Assembly (NCBI RefSeq): GCF_000024545.1 | Contig: NC_013947.1 | Location: 1 to 64,000, forward strand | Source of the DNA: Stackebrandtia nassauensis DSM 44728 | GTDB lineage: Bacteria > Actinomycetota > Actinomycetes > Mycobacteriales > Micromonosporaceae | Length of the DNA: 64,000 nucleotides | Direction of reading: 5' to 3' | Part shown: piece after piece, positions 51,060-59,743 of the stretch | How positions within the stretch are numbered: position 1 is the stretch's first letter | How the letters are laid out: each line of letters starts with the position of its first letter | Translations under genes and position numbers: made by a program | Notes under the pieces: model-generated | The model's input: the letters and a program-made list of their open reading frames with translations, nothing else | Databases searched by the model: none | Told to the model about the DNA's origin: nothing

Positions 51060-51929
51060 TCAGCGAACTTCTCGTGGCCGGAAGGTGTCAGCGGCCCGGC
51101 CGGTCACGTCGAGATCGAAGGCGTACACCTTGCCCGCCGCGTCGTCGCGGAGGTCGTAGGCGGCGGTGGTGACGAACAGCCGGTTCATCGCCGGGCCGCC
51201 GAAGCAGCAGCTGGTGGGGCGGGAGGTCGGCAGCGACAGGGTCCGGTCGAGGCTGCCGTCGGGACGGTAGCGGCGCACCTGCGAGCCGTCCCAGACCGCG
51301 ACCCACACGCAGCCCTCGTCGTCGACGGTCAGACCGTCGGGGGTGAGGCCGGATTCCAGGCGCGCGAACGGGTCCGGCGCGCCGAGGTAGCCGGTGGCCG
51401 GGTCGACGGGGTAGACGTCGACGGAGCCGTGGGCGCTGTTGGACAGGTACATCAGGGTGCCGTCGGCGCTGAAGGCCGGGCCGTTGGGGATGGTCAGGTC
51501 GGACAGCGCGGTCACCACGGTGCCGTCGGGGTCGACGCGGTACAGGGCACCGGCGCCGGGGGTGTTGTCGTAGGACAGGGTCCCGGCCCAGAACCGGCCG
51601 CCGGGGTCGGCGACGGCGTCGTTGACGCGCATCGCCTCGGGGGTGCCGAACTCGGCGAGCCACTCGGTGCCGGACTCGGTGAGCAGGGCGATGCCGTGAC
51701 CGACGGCGGCGATCCAGGTGCCGGGACGGTCGGCGACGGGCGCGACCGCGCCCAGCGGGAGCCCCGCGTCGACGAGGACCTCGGGTTCGCCGGTGTGGGG
51801 GCGAGAACCGTCGACTGTGAACAGAAAGCCGCCGAGGATGTCGACGTGGATCAGGCGGCCGTCGACCCAGCGGGCACCCTCGCCGAGTTCGCAGGCATAA
51901 TCGGTCCATAGTGCTGGTTGGTCTGCCAC
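51060..51929 (-). CDS. SMP-30/gluconolactonase-like lactonase
   Basis: A 289-residue six-bladed propeller with the SMP-30/regucalcin pattern: LGEGARWVDGRLIHVDILGG (metal Glu), RVNDAVADPGGRFWAGTLSY (Asn/Asp metal ligands), IPNGPAFSADGTLMYLSNSA, and LTPDGLTVDDEGCVWVAVW. In this locus it would open galactono-lactone to galactonate. GTG at 51929 follows GAGAGGA and is preferred to ATG at 51950, which overlaps the upstream gene. Last gene of the minus-strand galactose operon. Confidence 0.9.
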   Translation of the reverse strand: MADQPALWTDYACELGEGARWVDGRLIHVDILGGFLFTVDGSRPHTGEPEVLVDAGLPLGAVAPVADRPGTWIAAVGHGIALLTESGTEWLAEFGTPEAMRVNDAVADPGGRFWAGTLSYDNTPGAGALYRVDPDGTVVTALSDLTIPNGPAFSADGTLMYLSNSAHGSVDVYPVDPATGYLGAPDPFARLESGLTPDGLTVDDEGCVWVAVWDGSQVRRYRPDGSLDRTLSLPTSRPTSCCFGGPAMNRLFVTTAAYDLRDDAAGKVYAFDLDVTGRAADTFRPREVR

Positions 51930-51943
51930 GGTGGGATCCTCTC

Positions 51944-53089
51944 TCACCATTCGGCGAAGGAGCCGTCGGGGTGGCGCCATACCGGGGAGCGCCACGCGTG
52001 CCCGTGCTCGGCGGCGGCGCGCACCGCCGCCTCGTCGATCGTGATTCCCAGACCGGGACGGGTGGGACGGGCGACGTGACCGTCGGCGAACGAGAACACC
52101 TCGGTGTCGACGAGATAGTCCAGCAGGTCGGCGCGCTCGTTGTAGTGGATGCCGAGGCTCTGCTCCTGGATCAGGAAGTTGGGGGTGGCGAAGGCGACCT
52201 GGAGGCTGGCGGCCAGCGATATCGGCCCCAGTGGACAGTGCGGGGCCAGCGCGACGTTCCACACCTCGGCCAGGGCGGCGATGCGGCGCAGCTCGGAGAT
52301 GCCGCCCGCGTGCGAGACGTCGGGCTGCGCGACGGCGATACCGGCCTCGAGCGCGGGCAGAAAGTCGGAGCGGTGGTAGAGGCGCTCGCCGGTCGCGATC
52401 GGCACCGGACTGCACGCCACTATGGACGACAGCAGGTGTCGGTGCTCGGGCAGGACGGGTTCCTCGACGAACAGCGGGCTCAACGGCGCCAGCCGGGGCA
52501 ACAGCTGCCGGGCGGCGGCGGCCGAGACCCGGCCGTGGAAGTCGATCGCGACGTCCCGCTCGTCGCCCAGCGCCTCCCGGACGCTGGCGACGCGCGCGAC
52601 GACCGCGTCCAGTTCGGACTTGCTGGCGATGTGCGGCAGCCTGCCGCAGGCGTTCATCTTCACGGCGGTGAGTCCGGCCTCGGCCTGGGCGGCGGCGGCC
52701 TCACCGACCTCGCTGGGATCGTCGCCGCCGATCCAGCCGTAGACGCGGACCTGGTCGCGGACCGGACCGCCCAGCAGTTCGTGCACCGGAGCCCCGCGCA
52801 CCTGACCGGCGATGTCCCACAGCGCCTGGTCCAGGCCCGCCACCGCGCTGGACAGCACCGGGCCGCCCCGGTAGAAGCCGCCCTTGGTGAGCACCTGCCA
52901 GTGGTCCTCAATGGGCAGCGGGTCGCGTCCGACGAGGTACTCGCCCAGTTCGGTCACGGCGGTGCGCACCGTCGCGGCCCGGCCCTCGACGACCGGCTCG
53001 CCCCAGCCGACGTGCCCCTCGTCGGTTTCGACGCGGCAGAACAGCCAGCGGGGCGGCACCAGGAAGGTCTCGATCCGGTCGATCTTCAC
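51944..53089 (-). CDS. dgoD: D-galactonate dehydratase-type enolase-superfamily enzyme
   Basis: A 381-residue mandelate-racemase-group enzyme that would dehydrate galactonate to 2-keto-3-deoxygalactonate. Metal ligands are in VAIDFHGRVS (Asp), FVEEPVLPE (Glu) and IATGERLYHR (Glu). The catalytic His lies in NVALAPHCPLGPI and the Asp in AQPDVSHAGGISE. These segments match DgoD/GalD better than other members, although exact stereospecificity is inferred from locus context. The GTG start directly follows the GntR stop. Pathway enzymes for the next step (kinase, aldolase) are not in the window. Confidence 0.9.
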   Translation of the reverse strand: MKIDRIETFLVPPRWLFCRVETDEGHVGWGEPVVEGRAATVRTAVTELGEYLVGRDPLPIEDHWQVLTKGGFYRGGPVLSSAVAGLDQALWDIAGQVRGAPVHELLGGPVRDQVRVYGWIGGDDPSEVGEAAAAQAEAGLTAVKMNACGRLPHIASKSELDAVVARVASVREALGDERDVAIDFHGRVSAAAARQLLPRLAPLSPLFVEEPVLPEHRHLLSSIVACSPVPIATGERLYHRSDFLPALEAGIAVAQPDVSHAGGISELRRIAALAEVWNVALAPHCPLGPISLAASLQVAFATPNFLIQEQSLGIHYNERADLLDYLVDTEVFSFADGHVARPTRPGLGITIDEAAVRAAAEHGHAWRSPVWRHPDGSFAEW

Positions 53090-53797
53090 TCAACTGCCCC
53101 CTGTGGTGCGTCGTTGGTCGTTCTTGGCCTTGTCCAGCAGTTCCCGCATCGCCTGTTCGGCGGCGGCCGGGAAACCGCGGCGCACCGCCTCGGCGACGGC
53201 GCGGTGGCTGGGCACCGGGTCGTCGTGGGGGTGGGCGCCGTGCACCAGCCGGTCGCGGGTGGCCAGGCCGGTCTCGATGAGGACCTCCATGCGTTCCAGC
53301 AGTTCGTTGTGGGTCGCGGTCAACAGGGCCCGGTGGAACTCCAGGTCGGCGGTCACCGCCAGGGTGGTGTCGCCCTCGGCCTGGGCGGTGGCCATCTTCG
53401 CCAGCGCGGCGTCGATGGCGCGCAGGTCGGCCTCGGTGCGGCGTTCGGCGGCCAGCCGGACCCCGGCGGGCTCGACGATGCCGCGCAACTCGTGCAGGTT
53501 GTCGAGGAACGCCTCGTCGGAGCGGTCGGCGAACTGCCACCGGATGATGTCGGCGTCCAGCAGGTTCCAGTCGGAACGCTCGCGCACGAAGGTGCCACGT
53601 TTCTGCCGGGCACCCACCAGGCCCTTGGCGGACAGCACTTTCAGCGCCTCGCGCATCGCGGTGCGGCTGACGTCCATCTCGGCCTCCAGCTCGGTGACCG
53701 CGATGGTGGCGCCGGGCGGCAGCTCGCCGGTCAGGATGCGCCGGGCGACCTCGCGCACCGTCTGGCCGTGCAGTCCGCGTCTGGTGTAGTTCGTCAT
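53090..53797 (-). CDS. GntR/FadR-family regulator of the galactose locus
   Basis: A 235-residue regulator. The N-terminal winged helix is TVREVARRILTGELPPGATI with ELEAEMDVSRTAMREALKVL, and an FCD-type all-helical ligand domain follows (DLEFHRALLTATHNELLERM and PSHRAVAEAVRRG). GntR/FadR regulators of dgo genes respond to sugar acids such as galactonate. The palindrome GTATTG-AA-CAATAC in the divergent promoter is its likely site. Situated between SDR and dgoD in one operon. Confidence 0.9.
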   Translation of the reverse strand: MTNYTRRGLHGQTVREVARRILTGELPPGATIAVTELEAEMDVSRTAMREALKVLSAKGLVGARQKRGTFVRERSDWNLLDADIIRWQFADRSDEAFLDNLHELRGIVEPAGVRLAAERRTEADLRAIDAALAKMATAQAEGDTTLAVTADLEFHRALLTATHNELLERMEVLIETGLATRDRLVHGAHPHDDPVPSHRAVAEAVRRGFPAAAEQAMRELLDKAKNDQRRTTGGS

Positions 53798-53813
53798 TCT
53801 CGTCGTCCCCGTC

Positions 53814-54560
53814 TCAGGTCGAATCCTTGGTGATGCTCCAACCGCCGTCCACCACCAGCTCGCTTCCGGTGACATAGGACGCCTCGTCGCTGGCCAGGAA
53901 GGCCACGCACGCGGCCAACTCCTCGGGTGTGCCCATCCGGTCCAGGGTGGTCTGGGCGGCGCTGCGATGGCGGTCCGCTTCGGACACCCAGTCCCAGGCC
54001 GGTGTGAGTATCGGTCCGGGGATCACCGAGTTGACCCGCAGGTCCGGACCGTACTCGGCGGCGAGTTGCCGCCCCAGCGCGCACAGGCCGCCCTTGGCGG
54101 CGGCATAGGCCGGGCGGCCAGGCAGTCCCATGTGGGCATGTACCGAGGAGACGATGACGACGTTGCCTCGCCGGGGCCTCAGCTGCGGCAACAGCGCTCG
54201 CACGCCCTTGAACGCGGCCGAGAGGTTGACCGACAGCTGCCGGTCCCAGGAGACGTCGTCAGTCTCGTGGGCGGCGGCCACGTCCACCGTCGCGGCGTTG
54301 CTGACGAGGATATCGGCCCCGCCGCGTTCGGCGGCGACCGCGGCGACCCGTTGCCAGGCTTCGGTACTGGCGACGTCGGTGCGGACGAACTCCACCGTCG
54401 CCGCGAGTTGTGGCCTGGGCGCGTTGACATCCAGCGCCAGCACCCGGGCCCCCTCGTCGGTGAGTCGGTGGCACACGGCCGCCCCGATGCCGGAGCTCGC
54501 GCCGGTGACGACCGCGAGTCGGCCCGAGAACCGTTGCGCCATCGGCTTCGTCATGGTCAT
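53814..54560 (-). CDS. SDR dehydrogenase, likely galactose 1-dehydrogenase role
   Basis: A 248-residue classical SDR. It has cofactor motif VVTGASSGIGAAV, Asp after beta-2 (LALDVNAP) favouring NAD, a SNAA variant of NNAG, catalytic Ser in VIVSSVHAH, Tyr-Lys in AYAAAKGG, and a C-terminus ending VVDGGWSITKD. In this operon the most economical role is oxidation of galactose to the lactone. ATG at 54560 (MTMTKPMAQ) is chosen; the frame extends six codons further. First gene of the minus operon, divergent from the importer. Confidence 0.88.
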   Translation of the reverse strand: MTMTKPMAQRFSGRLAVVTGASSGIGAAVCHRLTDEGARVLALDVNAPRPQLAATVEFVRTDVASTEAWQRVAAVAAERGGADILVSNAATVDVAAAHETDDVSWDRQLSVNLSAAFKGVRALLPQLRPRRGNVVIVSSVHAHMGLPGRPAYAAAKGGLCALGRQLAAEYGPDLRVNSVIPGPILTPAWDWVSEADRHRSAAQTTLDRMGTPEELAACVAFLASDEASYVTGSELVVDGGWSITKDST

Positions 54561-54599
54561 TCGCTTTCGGGAGTCCACGGAACGTATCGATAAATCAGC

Positions 54600-54630
54600 G
54601 TATTGAACAATACATATTTTATGATAATAT
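54600..54630. promoter_or_regulatory. Galactose-locus operator and importer promoter
   Basis: The palindrome GTATTG-AA-CAATAC (54600-54613) contains a TTGAAC -35 (54603-54608), followed after 16 bp by TAATAT (54625-54630). This gives a plus-strand promoter overlapped by an operator. The AT-rich stretch stands out sharply from its GC-rich surroundings. The GntR regulator encoded in the divergent operon is the natural binder. Confidence 0.7.
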
Positions 54631-54674
54631 CAGCCTCCCGCTCGAGACCACCATCACATTTTCAGGAGGCCCGG

Positions 54675-55979
54675 ATGCCGTCGCTGTCCCGACGCACGGC
54701 TCTGCGCCTGGCCGCCGCCGCACTACTGCCCACGTCGCTCGCCGCTTGCGGCGGTGGCGGATCGGGGCGGCGCCAGCCGGGCGAAACCATCGAGCTGACT
54801 TTCTGGAACTGGGTTCCCGGCGTCGACAAGGCCGTGAACCTGTGGAACAAGCAGAACCCGGAAGTTCAGATAAGACTGTCCAACATCCCCTCCGGACCCA
54901 GCGGCGGCTACGCCAAGATGTTCGCCGCCCTCAAGGCCGGTGATCCGCCCGACCTGGCCCAGGTGGAGTACTACCAGATCCCGGCCTTCCTCATGGAGCA
55001 AGGACTGGAGGACCTGACCCAACACGGCTTCGCCGACCACAAGGACAAGTTCGTCGACTGGCAGTGGGACCAGGGCGCCTTCGGCGACGGCGTCTACGCC
55101 GTGCCACAGGCCTCGGGCCCGATGGCGATGTACTACCGCGCCGACCTGCTGGAGCAGTGGAACCTCGAACCGCCCGCCACCTGGGCCGAGTTCGAGGAGA
55201 CCGCCGCCAAGATCCGCGAACACGACGCCTACATCTGCTCGTTCCCGCCCAACGACGCGGCCATGTTCACCTCGCTGTGCTGGCAGGCCGGCGCCCGCTG
55301 GTTCGGCACCAGCGGTGGCGAGTGGACCGTCGACATGGACAACGAACCCACCCGCAAGGTCGCCGAGTACTGGCAGCGCCTCATCAAGAAGGACCTGGTG
55401 CTGGCACAGCCGATGATGGCCAACGCCTGGTACAAGGCGGTGCAGGACGGCAAAGAGGTGCTGTGGGTCGGTCCGCAGTGGGGGGACGCGCTGATCAAGG
55501 GCAACGCCCCCAAGACCTCCGGCAAGTGGAAGGTCACCGGGATGCCACAGTGGAAAGAAGGCGAGTTCGCCTCGGCCAACTGGGGCGGCTCGTCCACCGC
55601 GCTGTTCAAGGGCGGCGACTTCCCCGCCGAGGCCCTGGAGTTCGCCATCTGGCTCAACACCGACCCCACGGCCGTCGACCTGCTCATCGAGGGCGGCTAC
55701 GGCTGGCCCGCCGCCGCGGGCGTCTTCAAGGGCTCCAAACTGGACCGCGACGACGAGTTCTTCGGCGGTCGCTACAACGACGTCTTCGCCGAGGCGGACA
55801 AGGCCGTCGACACCAAGTGGCGCTGGACGCCGATCACCCTGGAGATCAACGAGAACCTCAACGCCGGATTCCAGGCCGCCTTCGGCTCCGGCGGCTCGTT
55901 CACCGACGTCGTCGCCACCGCCGAGAAACAAGCCATCGCCGGGATGAAGGCCAAGGGCCTTCCCGTCGCGTCCCCATAG
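54675..55979 (+). CDS. Sugar ABC transporter substrate-binding lipoprotein
   Basis: A 434-residue solute-binding protein of the carbohydrate-uptake-1 type. The signal has a twin-Arg (LSRRTALRLAAAALL) and a lipobox LAAC with Cys25, so it is a lipoprotein, perhaps Tat-exported. Mature features include TIELTFWNWVPGVDKAVNLW, GDPPDLAQVEYYQIPAFL and GVYAVPQASGPMAMYYRADL, all typical of MalE-like proteins. AGGAGG precedes the ATG at 54675. First gene of the importer operon; the ligand is probably a beta-galactoside, judged from the GH42 gene downstream. Confidence 0.93.
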   Translation: MPSLSRRTALRLAAAALLPTSLAACGGGGSGRRQPGETIELTFWNWVPGVDKAVNLWNKQNPEVQIRLSNIPSGPSGGYAKMFAALKAGDPPDLAQVEYYQIPAFLMEQGLEDLTQHGFADHKDKFVDWQWDQGAFGDGVYAVPQASGPMAMYYRADLLEQWNLEPPATWAEFEETAAKIREHDAYICSFPPNDAAMFTSLCWQAGARWFGTSGGEWTVDMDNEPTRKVAEYWQRLIKKDLVLAQPMMANAWYKAVQDGKEVLWVGPQWGDALIKGNAPKTSGKWKVTGMPQWKEGEFASANWGGSSTALFKGGDFPAEALEFAIWLNTDPTAVDLLIEGGYGWPAAAGVFKGSKLDRDDEFFGGRYNDVFAEADKAVDTKWRWTPITLEINENLNAGFQAAFGSGGSFTDVVATAEKQAIAGMKAKGLPVASP

Positions 55980-55991
55980 GCCGGAGGATCA

Positions 55992-56885
55992 ATGTCGATC
56001 AAAAACCGCCAGGCCCGGTCCGGCTGGGGTTTCCTCGCCCCGTTCCTGGTGCTGTTCGTCGCCTTCTTCATACTGCCCATCCTCTACGCGATCTACCAGA
56101 GCCTGTTCACCGTGAAACGCACCGGCGAACTGGGACTGGGAGGCCAGGAACTGTCGTTCTCGTGGTTCGACAACTACACCACCGCGCTGTCCGACACCGC
56201 CTTCGTCGACAGCCTGTGGACGGTCCTGATCTTCGCGCTCATCCAGGTGCCGGTCATGGTGCTGCTGGCGCTGACCCTCGCGCTGCTGCTCGAGTCCGCC
56301 TCCGCGCGCGGCGTCGGGTTCTTCCGGACCGCGTACTTCCTGCCGCACGGCGTCCCCGGCGTCATCGCCTCGATCCTGTGGGGATTCCTGTACGTGCCCG
56401 GGATCAGTCCGCTGTACAACCTGTTCGAGAGCGTCGGCCTGTCGGTGGACTTCATCTCCCCCGACACCATCCTGCTGTCCATCGTGAACATCGTGACCTG
56501 GGAGTTCGCCGGTTACAACGTCCTGGTACTCATCGCCCAGCTGAAGGCCGTCAACCCGAACCTCTTCGAAGCGGCCCGTGTGGACGGTGCCAGCCCGTGG
56601 CGGATCATCTGGCACATCAAACTGCCGCTCGCCCGTCCGGCGATCGTGATGGCCACCGTGTTCACCATCGTGGGCAGCCTGCAACTGTTCGCCGAACCGC
56701 TGGTGTTGCGTCCGGTGGCCGCCAGCATCACCTACACCTACACGCCCAACCTGGCCGCCTACAACGAGGCCTTCTTCGAGAACAACTACCAGCTGGCCGC
56801 GGCCCAGGCGGTCGTGCTCGCCGCGGTGGCGATGGTGTTGTCCTTCGGCTTCCTGCGCATCTTCGGACGAGGAGACAAGCAATGA
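55992..56885 (+). CDS. Sugar ABC transporter permease, MalF type
   Basis: A 297-residue inner-membrane permease with six helices. The ATPase-contact EAA loop is EAARVDGASPWRIIWHIKLP. The N-terminal FLAPFLVLFVAFFILPILYA helix is typical of the first permease in carbohydrate importers. Starts 12 bp after the binding-protein gene with GGAGG upstream, and overlaps the next permease by 4 bases (ATGA). Confidence 0.95.
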   Translation: MSIKNRQARSGWGFLAPFLVLFVAFFILPILYAIYQSLFTVKRTGELGLGGQELSFSWFDNYTTALSDTAFVDSLWTVLIFALIQVPVMVLLALTLALLLESASARGVGFFRTAYFLPHGVPGVIASILWGFLYVPGISPLYNLFESVGLSVDFISPDTILLSIVNIVTWEFAGYNVLVLIAQLKAVNPNLFEAARVDGASPWRIIWHIKLPLARPAIVMATVFTIVGSLQLFAEPLVLRPVAASITYTYTPNLAAYNEAFFENNYQLAAAQAVVLAAVAMVLSFGFLRIFGRGDKQ

Positions 56886-57718
56886 CCGCCCGCGCCAAGA
56901 TCATCACGACCGCCGTCCTCACGGTCGTGGCCGTCTACTTCCTGCTGCCGGTGTACTGGCTCATCGTGGCGGCCACCAAGACCACCGAGGACCTGTTCGG
57001 CTCCAACGGACTGTGGTTCTCCAGCCCGCGACTGTGGACGAACATGGTCGAGCTGTTCACCTTCCAGGACGGCATCTACCTGCGCTGGACCCTCAACAGC
57101 ATCCTGTACGCGGGAGTGGGCGCCCTGTGCGCCACCTTCATCTGCGCCATGGCCGGATACGGACTGGCCAAGTACCGCTTCGCCGGTCGCGAGAAGGTCT
57201 TCAACCTGGTGCTGGGCGGCGTCCTGTTGCCCGCCACCGCGTTGACGCTGCCGCTGTACCTGTTGATGAGCGAATTCTCGATGGCCAACACCTACTGGGC
57301 GGTGCTGCTGCCCGCGATGGTCAGCCCGTTCGGTGTCTACCTGTGCCGCATCTACGCCGCGGCGGCGGTCCCGGACGAACTGCTGGAGGCCGCCCGCATC
57401 GACGGCGCCAGCGAGTTCCGGGTCTTCCTGACCGTGGCGCTGCGCATCATGACGCCCGCACTGGTGACGATCTTCCTGTTCCAGTTCGTCGGGATCTGGA
57501 ACAACTACTTCCTGCCCCTCATCATGCTGTCCGACTCGAACCTGTACCCGATCACGCTGGGACTGACGTCCTGGCAGGGCTTCGCCAGTCGGCAGCCGAT
57601 TCTGTATCAGCTGACGGTCGGCGGCGCGTTCGTGTCCGTCATCCCGCTGATGATCATGATGGTTGTCCTGCAGCGCTTCTGGAGGACCGGACTCACACAA
57701 GGGAGTGTCAAAGAGTGA
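56882..57718 (+). CDS. Sugar ABC transporter permease, MalG type
   Basis: A 278-residue second permease. The EAA loop is EAARIDGASEFRVFLTVALR, helix one FLLPVYWLIVAATKTTEDLF, with the typical MalG C-terminus VVLQRFWRTGLTQGSVKE. Partner of the preceding MalF-type protein. Coupled at both ends: ATGA with the first permease and GTGA with the beta-galactosidase. No ATPase gene follows, so the ATP-binding subunit must come from elsewhere. Confidence 0.95.
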   Translation: MTARAKIITTAVLTVVAVYFLLPVYWLIVAATKTTEDLFGSNGLWFSSPRLWTNMVELFTFQDGIYLRWTLNSILYAGVGALCATFICAMAGYGLAKYRFAGREKVFNLVLGGVLLPATALTLPLYLLMSEFSMANTYWAVLLPAMVSPFGVYLCRIYAAAAVPDELLEAARIDGASEFRVFLTVALRIMTPALVTIFLFQFVGIWNNYFLPLIMLSDSNLYPITLGLTSWQGFASRQPILYQLTVGGAFVSVIPLMIMMVVLQRFWRTGLTQGSVKE

Positions 57719-59718
57719 CCGAACGCATGGCGCGCTTCAACGAGCGTCTCAGCCGTATCGCCTTCGGCGGCGACTACAACCCCGAGCAGTGGGACGAGGA
57801 GGTGTGGGCCGAGGACATGCGGCTGATGACCGAGGCCGGAGTGTCCATGGTGAGCCTGGGCATCTTCTCGTGGGCGAAGGTCGAGCCGCGACCCGGCGAG
57901 TACGACTTCGGCTGGGTGGACCGCATCTTCGAGCTGTTGTCCGCCAACGACATCGCGGTGTGCCTGGCGACCATGACGGCCTCGCCGCCGCCGTGGCTGG
58001 CCCGGCTGCATCCCGAGACGCTACCGATGCTGCCCGACGGTTCCCGGCTGTGGCCGGGCGGACGGCAGCACTACTGTCCGTCCTCTCCGGAGTACCGCCG
58101 CTACGCCACCCGGCTGGTGGCCAAGCTCGCCGAACGCTACGGCGACCACCCGGCGCTGGCGATGTGGCACATCGGCAACGAGTACGGATGCCATGTCCCC
58201 GAATGCTTCTGCGACGTCTCGGCGGTCGCGTTCCGCGGTTGGCTGCGCGAACGGTACGGCGACCTCGACACCCTCAACGACGCCTGGTCGACGAGCTTCT
58301 GGTCGCAAGCGTACGGAGACTGGGACGAGATCTTCCCGCCCCGCTCGGTGCCCGCGTTCCACAACCCGGCGCAGCGGCTGGACTTCTCGCGCTTCAGCTC
58401 GGACGAACTGCTGGCCTGCTACCTCGCCGAAACCGAGATCACCAACCGGGTCACCCCGAACGTCCCGGTCACCACCAACTTCGTGGGCGCCTGGCGCCGC
58501 ATCAACACGATGAAATGGGCCCGGCACATGGACGTCGTCAGCTACGACTCCTATCCGGACCCGCACGACCCCGAGGCCGCCGCCGACTCCGCGCTGGCCT
58601 ACGACCTGATGCGGTCCTTGCGCGACGGCCAGCCCTGGCTGCTGATGGAGCAGGCGCCCAGCGCCGTCAACTGGCGGGAACGCAACGGCGCCAAGCCACG
58701 CGACGTCATGCGACTGTGGAGCTGGCAGGCGATCGCGCACGGCGCCGACTCGGTGCTGTACTTCCAGTGGCGGGCCTCGCGCGGCGGCGCCGAACGGTTC
58801 CACAGTGGCATGGTGCCGCACGCGGGCGAGAACACCCGAATCCACCGCGAGATCCGGCAGCTCGGCAACGAACTGAAGGGACACTCGGCGCTGGTGGGCA
58901 CCCGACAGACGTGCGACGTCGCGCTGGTCATCGACTGGGACTCCGGCTGGGCCGTCGAGGGAACCTCGCACCCCAGCGACGACGTCCGGCTCATGGACGC
59001 CGTGGCCGCGCACCACCGTCCACTGTATGACGCCAACGTGGCGGTCGACTTCGTGCGGCCCGGCGCCGACCTGTCGAAGTACAAGCTGGTCGTGGTGCCG
59101 AACCTGTACCTGGTCAGCGAAGCCGACGCGCGGAACATCTCCGACTACGTCCACGGCGGCGGCACGGTTTTGATGTCGTTCTTCTCCGGCATCGTCGACG
59201 AGTACGACCGGGTTCACCTCGGCGGCTACCCGGCGCCGTTCCGGGAACTGCTGGGACTGTGGATCGAGGAGTTCTGGCCGCTGCCGCGGGGCGGAAGCAC
59301 CGGCATCAGCTTCGACGGCGATCTGTCCGCTTTGGGCAGTGACACCGCGACGCGGTGGTCGGAGGTCATCCGCACCGAGGGGGCCGAGACCCTGGCGACC
59401 TTCGCCGGTGGCGACCTGGACGGCGAACCGGCCGCCACCCGGCATCGCTTCGGCGACGGCGAGGCGTACTACCTGGGCACCCGTCCCAGCCCGGAACGGA
59501 TGCGGTCGCTGCTGGACCACCTGCGGCAGCGCACCGCCGTCGCACCGACGCTGGCGGACCTGCCCGACGGCGTCCAGGCCCGCACCCGGGTCGGCGAGGA
59601 CGGCACGGCGCACCACATCCTGCTCAACCACACCGCGCGGCCGGTGACCGTCACCGTGGACGGTGCCGCGGTCGAGTTGGCCGCGCACGACGTCGCGGTG
59701 GTGACCGCGAAGGCCTAA
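57715..59718 (+). CDS. Glycoside hydrolase family 42 beta-galactosidase
   Basis: A 667-residue GH42 enzyme without signal peptide, so it hydrolyses imported beta-galactosides inside the cell. The TIM-barrel domain has the entry FGGDYNPEQWDEEVW, acid/base Glu156 in WHIGNEYGCH, nucleophile Glu312 in LLMEQAPSAVNW, and cysteines C121, C159, C164 and C166 that fit the GH42 zinc cluster. A trimerisation domain (about 400-600) and a small C-terminal beta domain follow. GTG overlaps the permease stop; GGGAG lies 9-13 bases upstream. Last gene of the importer operon. Natural substrate (lactose, galacto-oligosaccharide or plant galactan fragment) unknown. Confidence 0.95.
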   Translation: MTERMARFNERLSRIAFGGDYNPEQWDEEVWAEDMRLMTEAGVSMVSLGIFSWAKVEPRPGEYDFGWVDRIFELLSANDIAVCLATMTASPPPWLARLHPETLPMLPDGSRLWPGGRQHYCPSSPEYRRYATRLVAKLAERYGDHPALAMWHIGNEYGCHVPECFCDVSAVAFRGWLRERYGDLDTLNDAWSTSFWSQAYGDWDEIFPPRSVPAFHNPAQRLDFSRFSSDELLACYLAETEITNRVTPNVPVTTNFVGAWRRINTMKWARHMDVVSYDSYPDPHDPEAAADSALAYDLMRSLRDGQPWLLMEQAPSAVNWRERNGAKPRDVMRLWSWQAIAHGADSVLYFQWRASRGGAERFHSGMVPHAGENTRIHREIRQLGNELKGHSALVGTRQTCDVALVIDWDSGWAVEGTSHPSDDVRLMDAVAAHHRPLYDANVAVDFVRPGADLSKYKLVVVPNLYLVSEADARNISDYVHGGGTVLMSFFSGIVDEYDRVHLGGYPAPFRELLGLWIEEFWPLPRGGSTGISFDGDLSALGSDTATRWSEVIRTEGAETLATFAGGDLDGEPAATRHRFGDGEAYYLGTRPSPERMRSLLDHLRQRTAVAPTLADLPDGVQARTRVGEDGTAHHILLNHTARPVTVTVDGAAVELAAHDVAVVTAKA

Positions 59719-59743
59719 GGGGCCGCGAGTTCTCCGCTGCGCT

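Noticed and set aside
55064..56881. Upstream extension of the second permease frame to 884 codons
   Set aside because: The extension runs out of frame through the binding protein and first permease; the ATG at 56882 with an ATGA overlap is clearly the start.
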